The notes under the pieces are model-generated. The model saw only the letters and a program-made list of their open reading frames with translations, was not told the origin of the DNA and did not search any database. Positions 32,988 through 42,203 of a DNA stretch of 64,000 bases are shown here, one piece after another. The stretch is from Rhodobacterales bacterium HKCCE2091 (GTDB lineage Bacteria > Pseudomonadota > Alphaproteobacteria > Rhodobacterales > Rhodobacteraceae): the NCBI GenBank assembly GCA_015689685.1, contig WVSL01000010.1, positions 78,031 to 142,030 on the forward strand, in the 5' to 3' direction. The translations under genes were made by a program, and so were the position numbers. How positions within the stretch are numbered: the first letter of the stretch is position 1; every line of letters starts with the position of its first letter.

Positions 32988-34052
32988 TCACCCCGCCTCG
33001 TCCACGTCGTAGGCCTCGATGATCTTTGCGACCATCGGGTGGCGGACGACGTCCTTGGCGCTGAAGTAGGTGAAGTGGATGCCCTCGACGCCCCTCAGGA
33101 TCCGCTCGGCCTCGGTCAGGCCGCTGGCGACGCCGCGGGGCAGGTCGACCTGGGACCGGTCGCCGGTAATGACCATGCGGCTGCCCTGCCCGAGCCGGGT
33201 CAGGAACATCTTCATCTGCATCGCGGTGGCGTTCTGGGCCTCGTCCAGCACCACGAAGGCGTTCGACAGCGTGCGGCCGCGCATGAAGGCGAGCGGCGCG
33301 ATCTCGATCCGGTTCTCCTCCATCAGCTTCTGGAGCTGCTTGGCGGGCAGGAAATCGTTCAGCGCGTCGTAGAGCGGGCGCATGTAGGGGTCCATCTTGT
33401 CCTTCTCGGTCCCCGGCAGGAAGCCGAGCCGTTCCCCGGCCTCGACGGCGGGGCGGGACAGGATGATCTTGTCGACATGCCCGTTGATCATCTGGTTCAC
33501 CCCGACGGCGACGGCGAGGTAGGTCTTGCCGGTGCCGGCGGGGCCGATGCCGAAGGCCAGTTCGTGGCCGTAGAGCCCGCGGACGTAATCGGCCTGGGTC
33601 CGGGTGCGGGGTTCGACCGTCTTCTTGCGGGTCCCGATCTCCACCCGGTCGGCGGGGCCGCCGCGGAACATCTCGATCTGGTCGCCGTCGCGGGCGCCGG
33701 TTTCCTCCTCGGCATTGCCGAACCGCACCGCGGCGTCGATGTCGCCGGGATCGAGCGAGCGCCCGGCCTCGACCCGCGCGTAGAGCTTGCGTAGCACCTC
33801 GGCGGCGTCCTCCCGCGCCTCGCCGAGAACGGCGAGCACGTTGCCGCGGCGCAGGATGTGCACCGACAGGAGATGCTCGATCTGGGCGAGGTTGCGATCG
33901 AACTCACCGCAGAGCTCGATCAGGAGGCGGTTGTCGGGAAATTCGAGCGTCAGCTCCAGGGGCGTTTCGGGCCGGGCCTCGTGCACCATGGGAATCGCCA
34001 AACGGGTCTCCTGCGACAGGGTGTGTCCTTGAACCGAGTGTGACGCCGCCAC
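32988..34052 (-). CDS. phoH: PhoH-family ATPase
   Basis: A 354-aa P-loop ATPase of the PhoH/PhoL group, co-operonic with ybeY. Walker A is GPAGTGKTYLA (about residues 169-179), Walker B FVVLDEAQNAT, and GDRSQVDLP follows. The N-terminal 100 residues are a KH-like or oligomerisation domain. PhoH is an RNA helicase/ATPase thought to act with YbeY in RNA metabolism. The start at 34052 and one a few residues later are equally possible. It follows miaB by 63 bp. Confidence 0.94.
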   Translation of the reverse strand: MAASHSVQGHTLSQETRLAIPMVHEARPETPLELTLEFPDNRLLIELCGEFDRNLAQIEHLLSVHILRRGNVLAVLGEAREDAAEVLRKLYARVEAGRSLDPGDIDAAVRFGNAEEETGARDGDQIEMFRGGPADRVEIGTRKKTVEPRTRTQADYVRGLYGHELAFGIGPAGTGKTYLAVAVGVNQMINGHVDKIILSRPAVEAGERLGFLPGTEKDKMDPYMRPLYDALNDFLPAKQLQKLMEENRIEIAPLAFMRGRTLSNAFVVLDEAQNATAMQMKMFLTRLGQGSRMVITGDRSQVDLPRGVASGLTEAERILRGVEGIHFTYFSAKDVVRHPMVAKIIEAYDVDEAG

Positions 34053-34115
34053 GGGCCGGGCGCAAGGATTTGTGTGTTCCCGCCAGTCAGAGCGCAGATT
34101 TATGAAAAAATGATG

Positions 34116-35435
34116 TCAGATGACCTGCGCCGAGAGCGAATTGGGCGCTGCCGCGACGACCCGGACCCGCGCGATGCGGCCGATCAGCGCCTCGGGCGCG
34201 TCGGCGTGGACGGCTTGCAGGTAGTCCGACTTGCCGCTGAGCTGGCCCGGCATCCGGCCCGGCTTCTCGAACAGGACCGAGGTCTCGCGCCCCACCATCG
34301 CGTCGAGCGCGGCGCGCTGCTGCGCGGTGAGGAGCGCCTGGAGCCGTTGCAGCCGTTCATCGGCCTCGGCCGCGTCGACCTGGGCGCGTTCCGCCGCGGG
34401 GGTGCCGGGGCGGGGCGAATACCTGAAGGAATAGGCCGCCGCGTAGCCGACCGCCGCCACGAGGTCGAGCGTGGCCTGGAAATCGGCCTCGGTCTCCTCG
34501 GGGAAACCCACGATGAAGTCGCCCGACATGGCGAGGTCGGGCCGCGCGGCGCGCAGGCGTTCGACGAGCCGCAGGTAGCCCTCGGCGGTGTGGCCGCGGT
34601 TCATGCGTTTCAGCACGCGGTCCGATCCCGACTGCACCGGCAGGTGCAGGTAGGGCATCAGCGCCGGGCAGTCGGCGAAGGCCGCCACGAGATCGTCGTC
34701 CATGTCGTTGGGGTGGCTGGTGGTGAAGCGGATCCGTTCCAGCCCGTCGATCCCGGCCATCTCGCGGATGAGCCGCGCTAGGCCCCATTCGCCGTCCGGC
34801 CCCTCGCCGTGGTAGGCGTTGACGTTCTGTCCCAGGAGCGTGACCTCGCGCACGCCGCGTTCGGCCAGGTCGCGGGCCTCGCGCAGGAGCCGCTCGGCGG
34901 GGCGCGAGACCTCGGCGCCGCGGGTATAGGGCACGACGCAGAAGGCGCAGAATTTGTCGCAGCCTTCCTGCACGGTCAGGAACGCGGACGGCCCGCGCGC
35001 GGGCTTGCGCGACTTCGGCAGGTGGAGGAACTTGTCCTCCTCCGGGAAATCGGTGTCGAGCGCGGTTTCGCCCCGTTCGACCGCGCGCAGCATCTGCGGC
35101 AGGCGGTGGTAGGTCTGCGGACCGACCACGAGGTCGACCATCGGCTGGCGGGCCATGATCTCGGCGCCCTCGGCCTGGGCGACGCAACCGGCCACGCCGA
35201 TCTTCAGGCCGGGCTTCGCGTCGTGCAGCGGCTTCAGGCGGCCAAGGTCGGAATAGACCTTTTCCGCCGCCTTCTCGCGGATGTGGCAGGTGTTCAGCAG
35301 GATCATGTCGGCCTCGGCCATGTCCTGCGTTTCCTCGTAGCCCTCGGCCCCGAGCGCCTCGGCCATGCGCTCGCTGTCGTAGACGTTCATCTGGCAGCCA
35401 TAGGTCTTGACGAAGAGCTTCTTCGGCGCGGTCAT
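34116..35435 (-). CDS. miaB: tRNA-2-methylthio-N6-dimethylallyladenosine synthase
   Basis: MiaB adds the methylthio group to i6A37 using two iron-sulfur clusters. The 439-aa protein has the auxiliary-cluster cysteines C14 (YGCQMN), C50 ([11 protein letters not shown]) and C84 ([10 protein letters not shown]), the radical-SAM motif C159-x3-C163-x2-C166 (GCDKFCAFC), and a C-terminal TRAM domain. All are intact. It leads the miaB-phoH-ybeY-corC-lnt string on the minus strand. Confidence 0.97.
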   Translation of the reverse strand: MTAPKKLFVKTYGCQMNVYDSERMAEALGAEGYEETQDMAEADMILLNTCHIREKAAEKVYSDLGRLKPLHDAKPGLKIGVAGCVAQAEGAEIMARQPMVDLVVGPQTYHRLPQMLRAVERGETALDTDFPEEDKFLHLPKSRKPARGPSAFLTVQEGCDKFCAFCVVPYTRGAEVSRPAERLLREARDLAERGVREVTLLGQNVNAYHGEGPDGEWGLARLIREMAGIDGLERIRFTTSHPNDMDDDLVAAFADCPALMPYLHLPVQSGSDRVLKRMNRGHTAEGYLRLVERLRAARPDLAMSGDFIVGFPEETEADFQATLDLVAAVGYAAAYSFRYSPRPGTPAAERAQVDAAEADERLQRLQALLTAQQRAALDAMVGRETSVLFEKPGRMPGQLSGKSDYLQAVHADAPEALIGRIARVRVVAAAPNSLSAQVI

Positions 35436-35562
35436 CGGGCAAACCCTGCGGAAACGGACGCCCGCCGATACCGGAATCCGCGCCGTGCTTCAACTGCCGC
35501 CCCGGCGGCAGGGGGCGGGCGCGATTGCAATTCCACCGGCCCCGCCGCAGATTGACGCGACC

Positions 35563-36441
35563 ATGACCCGCGTCCTTTCCTCGCTCGCCGATCTCGCGGC
35601 CCTGCCCCGCGGAAGCCTCGGCTCCGGGCCGGTCGCAGTGGTCATCGCCGAGGACGAGGTGGAGGTGGCCTCCACCCTCGCCCATGTCGCGGGGCTCGGC
35701 TTCGCCTCCATCGTGCTGCTGGCGCCGGGCGGGATGGTCGCGCCCGAGGTCCTGGCCGAGCTCGGCGAGCGGGCGATCCTCGTGCCGCACGCGACCCGCA
35801 GCCCCGGCACCGCCGCCGCCGCCGTCAACGCGGTGATCGACACGGCGCCGGGGGCGTGGATCCACTACTGCTTCAACGGCGAGTACCTGTTCTTCCCGTT
35901 CTGCGAGACCCGCAGCGTGGCCGAGGCTGCGACCTTCGTGGAGGAGGAGCGCCGGGCCTCGGTCCTGACCTACGTCGTCGATCTCTATGCCGGCGATCTC
36001 GGCGCCCATCCCGACGCGGTCTGCCTGGAGGACGCCCATCTGGACCGGTCGGGCTACTACGCCGAGACCCGGCGGGCCGACGACGGCACGGTGCTGGAAC
36101 GGCAGCTCGATTTCTACGGCGGGCTGCGCTGGCGGTTCGAGGAACACGTCGCGCCGCCGAAGCGCCGGATCGACCGGGTCGGGCTGTTCAAGGCGCGGCC
36201 GGGCCTGCGCCTGCGCGACGACCACCGGCTGTCGGACGAGGAGATGAACACCTACGCCTGTCCCTGGCACCATTCGATGACCGCCGCGGTGTGTTCGTTC
36301 CGGGTCGCCAAGGCGCTGCGCACCAATCCGGGGTCGCGGCACGACGTGTCGAATTTCCTCTGGCACCGGTCGGAGCGGTTCGAATGGTCCTCGCAGCAGC
36401 TGATGGATCTCGGGCTGATCGAGCCCGGGCAATGGTTCTGA
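35563..36441 (+). CDS. Conserved protein of unknown function, 292 aa
   Basis: Not recognised. The N-terminal half has alternating hydrophobic strands and turns, such as VAVVIAEDEVEVASTL, ASIVLLAPGG and AVIDTAPGAWIHYCF, recalling a GT-A-type or Rossmann-like fold. Conserved-looking stretches rich in Trp, His, Tyr and Cys follow: FNGEYLFFPFCETRS, FYGGLRWRFEEHVAPPKRRI and TYACPWHHSMTAAVCSFR. The C-terminus ends with LMDLGLIEPGQWF. The ATG at 35563 may be leaderless (TTGCAA box 35 bp upstream). It sits eight bases before an MFS transporter gene and could share its function; I cannot name one. Confidence 0.8.
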   Translation: MTRVLSSLADLAALPRGSLGSGPVAVVIAEDEVEVASTLAHVAGLGFASIVLLAPGGMVAPEVLAELGERAILVPHATRSPGTAAAAVNAVIDTAPGAWIHYCFNGEYLFFPFCETRSVAEAATFVEEERRASVLTYVVDLYAGDLGAHPDAVCLEDAHLDRSGYYAETRRADDGTVLERQLDFYGGLRWRFEEHVAPPKRRIDRVGLFKARPGLRLRDDHRLSDEEMNTYACPWHHSMTAAVCSFRVAKALRTNPGSRHDVSNFLWHRSERFEWSSQQLMDLGLIEPGQWF

Positions 36442-36448
36442 CGCGCAG

Positions 36449-37621
36449 ATGAGGCCGGCCGGGCCCATCCTCGCCATGATGGCCGGGCAGCTCCTGGTCT
36501 GGGCGGCGCTGTTCTACGTCTTCCCGGCGCTGGTGCTGCACTGGCAGGACGAGTTCGGCTGGACCTCGGCCGAGGTCATGGGCGCCTTCACGCTCGCCAC
36601 CGCGATCTACGCGCTCGGCCTGCCGCTTTACGGCCGGCTGATCGACCGGGGGCTGGCGCCGACGACCTTCCCGCTCGGCGTGCTGGCCGGGGCGGCGATC
36701 CTGTTCGCGCTGCTCTGGGTGCCGAACCTGCTCGTCTTCTACCTGCTCTGGGCGGCGATGGGCGTGGTCTACGGCCTGACGCTCTACGAGCCGTGCTTCG
36801 CGCTGGTGACCCGCGCGCGGCACGCGGGGGCGCGGGCAGCGATCACCGGGATCACGCTGGTGGGCGGCTTCGCCTCGACGCTGGCCTACCCGCTGACGCA
36901 CTGGGTGTCCGGCTTCGGCGGCTGGCGGCTGTCGGTGGCGGTGCTGGTGATGCTCCTGCTGCTGGTCGCGATGCCGCTGGTGGCCTGGGCGTCGCGGCGG
37001 CTGGAGGCCGAGGCCGGGGCCGCGCCTCCCGACACCGCGCCGCCCGCCCCCGCCCCGCGCCTGCTGGCGGACCGGCGCTACTGGCCGCTCGCCGCGGGTT
37101 TCGCGCTCGCGGCGCTGACATCGGGGGTCTACCTGTCGCACCTCCTGCCGCTGATGGCCTCGCTCGGCGTGTCGGACCGGCTGGCGGTGACCACGGCGGC
37201 GCTGATCGGTCCGTCGCAGGTGGCGGGACGGGTCCTGATGCTGACGCTCGGGTCGCGGTCCTCGGGGGTGGCGGTGGCGCAGGTCGGCATGGTGTGCCTG
37301 TCGCTCGGCTCGCTCGCGATGGCGGCGGCGGGGGTCTGGCCGCTGGTCGTGCTGCTGGCGGGCGTGACCTACGGCGCGGGCTACGGGCTGGTCGGGATCA
37401 TGCGGGCGGTGGCCACGCGGGAGGTGTTCGGGCAGCGGAACTACGGCGCGATCGCGGGGGCGGTATCGCTGCCGTCGCTGATGGCGACCGCCTTCGCGCC
37501 GTTCCTTGCGGCCCTGGTGGCGGATGCCGGGGGCTACGGGCTGGTGATCGGCCTGAGCCTCGTGGCGCCGCTGATCGGGGCGGGGATGCTGGTGGTGACG
37601 CGGAGGCAGGCGCGGGGGTAG
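36449..37621 (+). CDS. MFS transporter
   Basis: A 390-aa major facilitator superfamily protein with 12 hydrophobic helices. The loop 2-3 motif is present as GRLIDRGLAP; around helices 4-5 are EPCFALVTRARHAGARAAI and GGFASTLAYPLTHWVSGFGGW, as in YbjJ/oxalate-formate antiporter-like subfamilies. It starts eight bases after the previous gene, so the two are probably co-expressed. Substrate unknown. Confidence 0.92.
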   Translation: MRPAGPILAMMAGQLLVWAALFYVFPALVLHWQDEFGWTSAEVMGAFTLATAIYALGLPLYGRLIDRGLAPTTFPLGVLAGAAILFALLWVPNLLVFYLLWAAMGVVYGLTLYEPCFALVTRARHAGARAAITGITLVGGFASTLAYPLTHWVSGFGGWRLSVAVLVMLLLLVAMPLVAWASRRLEAEAGAAPPDTAPPAPAPRLLADRRYWPLAAGFALAALTSGVYLSHLLPLMASLGVSDRLAVTTAALIGPSQVAGRVLMLTLGSRSSGVAVAQVGMVCLSLGSLAMAAAGVWPLVVLLAGVTYGAGYGLVGIMRAVATREVFGQRNYGAIAGAVSLPSLMATAFAPFLAALVADAGGYGLVIGLSLVAPLIGAGMLVVTRRQARG

Positions 37622-37719
37622 GCGGCGGGGCGGAGCCACGTCGGCGTGGCACGGTGCGGTAGTGCTGCGGTTTGGCGGCGGCGGTTGATGGGTCTTGGTC
37701 GGGTGTAGCGGCGCTTCGA

Positions 37720-37880
37720 GCCGCGCATCGACGGGCCGCGGTGCGGCGATCCGGCGGTCGGGCTGTAGCGGTTAATCTCTCAAGGTCAGGAATAGCGGCG
37801 AGCTAGTTCCAGACCCAACCAGATCGCCGGGCCGGGGGGCGGCCCGGCGATGCGCGGCGGCCTTCGGCCTTGTTCCGCGC
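37720..37880. repeat. Dispersed intergenic element, copy C
   Basis: Ends GCCGCGCATCGACGGGCCGC (37720-37739) and, inverted, GCGGCCCGGCGATGCGCGGC (37839-37858), with one mismatch. Core GGCTGTAGCGGTTAATC, AAGGTCAGGAATAGCGGCGA and AGATCGCCGGGCCGGGGGGC; tail ending TTCGGCCTTGTTCCGCGC. A partial fourth copy of the tail lies 120 bp further on. Confidence 0.75.
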
Positions 37881-38086
37881 TTGGGATTTAGCGGTCGCTC
37901 TGCTGGCCTATGGCGCACGTCGTATCGTCATAGTGGCGGACTGGATCGGCCGAGGCCTCTCCCTCCTAATCTCTCTGCAAAAACGCTCTTCGGCGGAGCG
38001 GATGCGTGGCGACCTTCGGCCTCGTCCCCGCTGGCTCCATCGCCCCACCCAAGGACGGCCCGCCACTCTCCCGCCCCACGAAAAAA

Positions 38087-38108
38087 GGCGCGGCCCGAAG
38101 GCCGCGCC
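38087..38108 (-). terminator. Intrinsic terminator of hsp20
   Basis: On the minus strand GGCGCGGCC / GGCCGCGCC (9-bp stem, loop TTCG) is followed directly by six T residues. It lies 25 bp past the hsp20 stop. A textbook rho-independent terminator. Confidence 0.9.
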
Positions 38109-38132
38109 CCCTCACTCATCACTCGGAACCGG

Positions 38133-38585
38133 TCAGGCCTCGATGGCCTCGCGCTGCGGCGCCTGGTTCGCGATCTCGATCCGGCGCGGCTTCAGCGCCT
38201 CGGGCACTTCGCGCACGAGGTCGATGTGCAGCATGCCGTTCTCGTGGGTCGCGCCGGTGACGCGGACGTGGTCGGCGAGCTGGAACTTCCGCTCGAAGGC
38301 GCGGGTCGCGATGCCGCGGTGCAGGAAGGTGCGCTCACCTTCCTCGGCTTCCTTGCGGGCCGAGACCACGAGCTCGTTCTCGCGCTGCTCCACGTTCAGC
38401 TCGGCGTCGGTGAAACCGGCCACGGCGAGCGAGATGCGGTAGGCGCTCTCACCGGTCTTCTCGATGTTGTAGGGCGGGTAGGTATTGGCCCCCAGGTCCT
38501 GGGTCATGACCCGGTCCAGCAGGTCGGCCATCCGGTCGAAGCCGACGGTGGCCCGGTACAGGGGGGCAAGATCGAACGTACGCAT
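38133..38585 (-). CDS. Hsp20-family small heat-shock protein
   Basis: A 150-aa IbpA-like small heat-shock protein, an ATP-independent holdase. The N-terminal MRTFDLAPLYRATVGFDRMA (residues 1-20) and the PPYNIEKTGESAYRISLAVAGF start of the alpha-crystallin domain are typical; the AFERKFQLADHVRV and HIDLVREVPEALKPRRIEI tail includes the I-x-I-type motif. GGAGGATGACAC lies before the ATG. A hairpin GGTCCC/GGGACC (38620-38637) in the 5' leader does not include the ribosome binding site. Followed by a strong terminator. Confidence 0.95.
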   Translation of the reverse strand: MRTFDLAPLYRATVGFDRMADLLDRVMTQDLGANTYPPYNIEKTGESAYRISLAVAGFTDAELNVEQRENELVVSARKEAEEGERTFLHRGIATRAFERKFQLADHVRVTGATHENGMLHIDLVREVPEALKPRRIEIANQAPQREAIEA

Positions 38586-38716
38586 GTGTCATCCTCCGTA
38601 AAGCGACAACTGTTTGCGGCGGTCCCGACGCGGGACCCGCCATCGGTCATGTCCGGCCCCGTCTCGGGCACCGGCACAGGCCATATCTGGGCGCGTTTTC
38701 GCGCCGTTCAAGGGGG

Positions 38717-39589
38717 TCAGGGACGGATGAAAAGCGCGCCCGACGCGCCGCGCCCGTCCTCGCCGCGGCCGATCGTCCGCACGTTCGGAAGCCCGGCCTC
38801 CGCCAGCCCGCGTTCCGGCACGCGGGTCAGGTCGAGCAGGCGATCGAACTGGCCGTCGAGCTCCGCCGACAGCGCCACCTGGTCCTCGCGCCAGTGCGCG
38901 CTGGCCGAGACCACGCCGACGACCGAATAGCCCGCGCCGTCGCGCACCAAGACCGGCGCGCCGGAGGATCCGTGGACCACGGAGCAGGACAGGATGTGGA
39001 TGCCGGGATCGGAGGCGAGCACGGCGCAGTTCTCCTCCAGCGAGGCGACCTGTTCGCGGTCCTCGCCGTAGGACACGACCTGCACCGGGTCGCGCTCGGC
39101 CGCGCTGCCGCGAACCGGCAGCGGCAACACCGCGCCGTCCGCGATCGGCCGGTCGAGCTGCAACAGCGCGAGATCGGTCCGCACCCGCTCGACCTGGTCG
39201 GGGGCGCCGTAGGCGTAGCCCGGATGGACGAAGCTGCGCCGCACGCCCCGCTGCGCCGAGACCCTGTCGTTGCGGAGCCCGGCGTTGAAAACGAAATCGG
39301 TGTCGGGCCGGCGCCGCCCGTCATCGCCGCCGAACAGGCAGTGGGCGGCGGTCAGAACGAGCTCGGGCGTGATGAGCGTGCCGGTGCAGAACCCGGTGCC
39401 GGTATCGAGCCGTCCGACCGCCGCGAAGGGCCGGATCGCGTCGGTGGTGGCGAGCGGCTGCAGCGCCCCCGGCTCCGGCGCGATGGTCGGCAGCGTCTGT
39501 GCCCCGGCCGGGGCGGCCGCGAGCAGGGCGGCAAGGACGGCAAGGCGGATGCGGCGCGCGATCATGGCGGGGGTCCGGTTGGCTTCCAT
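38717..39589 (-). CDS. Exported trypsin-like serine protease
   Basis: A 290-aa secreted S1-type peptidase. It has a Sec signal (residues about 8-30, cleavage near AGA-Q), then the catalytic triad His83 (LTAAHCLFGG), Asp139 (VRTDLALLQLDRPI) and Ser209 (VVHGSSGAPVL). The cysteines GFCTGTLITPELVLTAAHC match the first disulfide. The C-terminal region is variable. Target unknown; similar proteins are annotated as V8-like or trypsin-like proteases in Rhodobacteraceae. The more distant ATG (39589) was kept; an alternative at 39565 would shorten the signal. Confidence 0.88.
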   Translation of the reverse strand: MEANRTPAMIARRIRLAVLAALLAAAPAGAQTLPTIAPEPGALQPLATTDAIRPFAAVGRLDTGTGFCTGTLITPELVLTAAHCLFGGDDGRRRPDTDFVFNAGLRNDRVSAQRGVRRSFVHPGYAYGAPDQVERVRTDLALLQLDRPIADGAVLPLPVRGSAAERDPVQVVSYGEDREQVASLEENCAVLASDPGIHILSCSVVHGSSGAPVLVRDGAGYSVVGVVSASAHWREDQVALSAELDGQFDRLLDLTRVPERGLAEAGLPNVRTIGRGEDGRGASGALFIRP

Positions 39590-39643
39590 CCGGAACGGCC
39601 TAGCGCCGGTGCGCGGCGAAATTTGGGCAGCGATGGGCGAAAC

Positions 39644-40918
39644 TCAGTCCGGCAGCGCCCGCGGCCGCGGCCCCCCGGTCGCCCAGTCGAGAAGCTGGAC
39701 GGTGTGCACCACCGGCACCGCGGTTCCGCCGCCGATCTGCATCATGCAGCCGATGTTCCCCGCCGCGATCACGTCGGGCGCCTTCGCCTCCAGGGTCCGC
39801 ACCTTGCGCGCCTTCAGCTTGCCACTGATCTCGGGTTGCAAGAGGTTGTAGGTCCCCGCGCTGCCGCAACAAAGATGCGGGTCCGCGGGCTCCACCACCT
39901 CGAACCCCGCGCGCTTCAACAGGGTCTTCGGCGCGGCCGTCACCTTCTGCCCGTGCTGGAGCGAACAGGCGGCGTGGTAGGCGACGCGCAGGCCCTTCGG
40001 CGCGCCCTCCGGCATCCCGATCTTCTGCAAGATCTCCGAGATGTCCATCGCCTTGCCCGCGATCTCCGCCGCTTCCTCGGCCAGCGGGTCGGTGCGGAAC
40101 ATGTGGCCGTAATCCTTGACCGTGGTGCCGCAGCCGGAGGTGTTGATGACGATGGCGTCGAAACCCCTGCCGGCCCAGGCGCGGATGTTGCGCGCGGCGC
40201 TCGCGTGGCTTTCATCCGTGCGGCCCATGTGATGGGTCAGCGCGCCGCAGCACCCCGCGCCCTCGGCCACCGTGACCTCGACCCCGAGCCTTGTCAGCAG
40301 CCGGATGGTCGCGTCGTTGATGTCGGTGTCGAGCGCCTTCTGCGCGCAGCCGGTCATCAGCGCGACGCGCATCCGCGGCGCGCCCTGCGCCGAAAAGGTC
40401 TGCGGGTCGTCGTTGCGGCTGACCGGCGGGATCGACTTCGGGGCCATTTCCAGCATCGCCCGGAGCCGCGCGTCGGGGATCAGCCCGCGGATGGGCCGCC
40501 CGAGCTTCGCCGCCGCCAGCGCCAGCCGGAACCGCATCGGGTGCGGGATGATCCGCGCCAGCATCCACCTGAGCGCCCGGTCCATGACCGGCCGCCGGTA
40601 GGTCCGCTCGATATGGGCGCGGGCGTGGTCGACGAGGTGCATGTAATGCACGCCCGAGGGGCAGGTCGTCATGCAGGCGAGGCAGGACAGGCAGCGGTCG
40701 ATGTGCTTGACGGTCCTGGCATCGGCGGGCCGACCGGCCTCCAGCATATCTTTTATAAGATAGATCCGCCCGCGCGGGCTGTCGAGTTCGTCGCCGAGCA
40801 CCTGGTAGGTCGGGCAGGTGGCGGTGCAGAACCCGCAATGGACGCAGGCGCGCAGGATCTCGTTCGCGCGCGCGGTGCCGGGGTCGCGCAACTGCTCGGC
40901 GGTGAAGTTCGTCTGCAT
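39644..40918 (-). CDS. glcF: Glycolate oxidase iron-sulfur subunit
   Basis: GlcF passes electrons from the flavin subunits to the quinone pool when glycolate is oxidised to glyoxylate. The 424-aa protein has two [4Fe-4S] clusters: C25, C28, C31, C35 (CVHCGFCTATCP) and C76, C79, C82, C86 (CLSCLACMTTCP), and two CCG domains with GCAQ and CCGSAGTYNLLQP. It is the last gene of glcDEF. Spacing to glcE is 60 bp. Transcribed on the minus strand from a TTGCGG/TAGGCT promoter before glcD. Confidence 0.96.
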   Translation of the reverse strand: MQTNFTAEQLRDPGTARANEILRACVHCGFCTATCPTYQVLGDELDSPRGRIYLIKDMLEAGRPADARTVKHIDRCLSCLACMTTCPSGVHYMHLVDHARAHIERTYRRPVMDRALRWMLARIIPHPMRFRLALAAAKLGRPIRGLIPDARLRAMLEMAPKSIPPVSRNDDPQTFSAQGAPRMRVALMTGCAQKALDTDINDATIRLLTRLGVEVTVAEGAGCCGALTHHMGRTDESHASAARNIRAWAGRGFDAIVINTSGCGTTVKDYGHMFRTDPLAEEAAEIAGKAMDISEILQKIGMPEGAPKGLRVAYHAACSLQHGQKVTAAPKTLLKRAGFEVVEPADPHLCCGSAGTYNLLQPEISGKLKARKVRTLEAKAPDVIAAGNIGCMMQIGGGTAVPVVHTVQLLDWATGGPRPRALPD

Positions 40919-40978
40919 CTCAGGCGGTCTCCTCGCCGGCGGTGTGACGGCATCGGGCGCCCGCCGCGAACCGGGCGG

Positions 40979-42109
40979 TCACGCCGCGGCCTCCGCCGCG
41001 TCCATCAGGCCGGGGTTCAGGATGCCGCGCGGGTCGAACCGCGCCCTCAGCCCCGCCGACAGCGCCGCGACCGGCGCGGGTTCGGGGTGGAACGTGCCGA
41101 GCCGCGCCCGCGTCTCAGGCGCCGCCCGCACCAGCGTCGCGTGGCCCGCGACCGGGCCGATCCGCGCGCGCAGGTCGGTGCCCTCGGGCACCAGAACCCA
41201 GACCAGCCCGCCGCCCCAGTCGTGGATCGCCTCGCCCCCCGCCCGCGCCGCGACCCCCGGGCCGTCGGAGGGGCGGACCGAGATGCGCCAGACATCCCCC
41301 GGCCGCCCGGCGAAGGCGGCCACGTCGCGCACCGCCGCCCAGTCCGCGGCGACCGCGTCGGGGTCGCGCTCCACCGCGACCGCGCCGAAGGCGGACAGCA
41401 CCGCGGCAAGCCGCCCGGCACGGTAATCGACGCTGCCGCCCAGGCCCTCGATCCGGACCAGCGTCCGGCCCTCGCCCGGCAGGTGCGCCGCGCCGGTGAC
41501 GTCGAAGGGCGAGCCGAGCGCGGCGGTCATCGCGGCGAGCGCCCGTTCCGGGTCCAGCCCCGCCAGCGACAGGGTCGCCATCGACGCGGGCGCGGGGCGC
41601 AGCTTGAATGCCACCTCGGTCAGCACGCCGAGCGTTCCGTGGCTGCCCGCCATCAGCTTCACGAGATCGTAGCCGGTGACGTTCTTCATCACCCGCCCGC
41701 CGTTCCGCACCACCCGCCCCGAGCCGTCCACGAAGCGGACCCCGATCAGCGAATCCCGGCATGCCCCGGCCTGCACCCGCCGCGGGCCCGATGCCCCCGA
41801 GGCCACCGCCCCGCCGATCGTCGGCGCCCCCCCGGTGCCGAGCAACGCGCGCAGGTCCGGCGGCTCGAAGGCCAGCATCTGCCGTTCCGCGGCCAGCGCC
41901 GCCGCGATCTCGGCCATCGGCGTCCCCGCCGCGGCCACCAGCGTCAGCGCCCCCGGCTCGTAGAGCGTGATCCCCGACAGTCCCGCGACCGAGAGCACCT
42001 CGCCGCCGCCGCCGAGCCCCCGCGTTCCGCCGCCGCGCACGACGAGGGGCCCGCGCGCGTCGCGCACCGCCTCGGCCAGCGCCGCCTCGGTTCCGGGATC
42101 GAGGCTCAC
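40979..42109 (-). CDS. glcE: Glycolate oxidase FAD-binding subunit
   Basis: A 376-aa FAD_binding_4 protein, accessory to GlcD. VVRGGGTRGLGGGGEVLSV and TIGGAVASGASGPRRVQAGA mark the FAD site, and VMKNVTGYDLVKLMAGSHGT is the conserved core; the C-terminus is MDAAEAAA. It follows glcD after 94 bp containing the double-hairpin element, which could reduce expression of glcEF relative to glcD. Confidence 0.95.
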   Translation of the reverse strand: MSLDPGTEAALAEAVRDARGPLVVRGGGTRGLGGGGEVLSVAGLSGITLYEPGALTLVAAAGTPMAEIAAALAAERQMLAFEPPDLRALLGTGGAPTIGGAVASGASGPRRVQAGACRDSLIGVRFVDGSGRVVRNGGRVMKNVTGYDLVKLMAGSHGTLGVLTEVAFKLRPAPASMATLSLAGLDPERALAAMTAALGSPFDVTGAAHLPGEGRTLVRIEGLGGSVDYRAGRLAAVLSAFGAVAVERDPDAVAADWAAVRDVAAFAGRPGDVWRISVRPSDGPGVAARAGGEAIHDWGGGLVWVLVPEGTDLRARIGPVAGHATLVRAAPETRARLGTFHPEPAPVAALSAGLRARFDPRGILNPGLMDAAEAAA

Positions 42110-42140
42110 GCCGCGAAAACCGTCATGGCTTCTTCATCCT

Positions 42141-42185
42141 CCAAGTATTCCTCGGGGGAGCGCGAGGGGGCAGACAGCCCCCTCG
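42141..42185 (-). repeat. Double-hairpin element between glcD and glcE
   Basis: CCAAGTATTCCTCGGGGGAG (42141-42160) is identical over 20 bp to 27445-27464, followed by the hairpin CGAGGGGG / CCCCCTCG with loop CAGACAG (42163-42185). Same order and orientation relative to its gene as the metK copy. It starts 19 bp past the glcD stop and is inside an operon, so full termination here would silence glcEF. Confidence 0.75.
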
Positions 42186-42203
42186 TTCCGACGCCGCCGC
42201 CCC

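Larger units (their letters stand above)
37622..38132. other. Intergenic region between the MFS gene and hsp20
   Basis: 511 bp. Holds dispersed element copy C (37720-37880), a fragment of the element's tail (GATGCGTGGCGACCTTCGGC, 38001-38020), and the hsp20 terminator (38087-38108). No gene found. The AT-rich stretch around 37880-37990 between the two tails shows no clear promoter. Confidence 0.6.

Noticed and set aside
38618..38641. Thermosensor-like hairpin in the hsp20 leader
   Set aside because: The hairpin GGTCCC/GGGACC does not include the ribosome binding site, and has no ROSE-like features.
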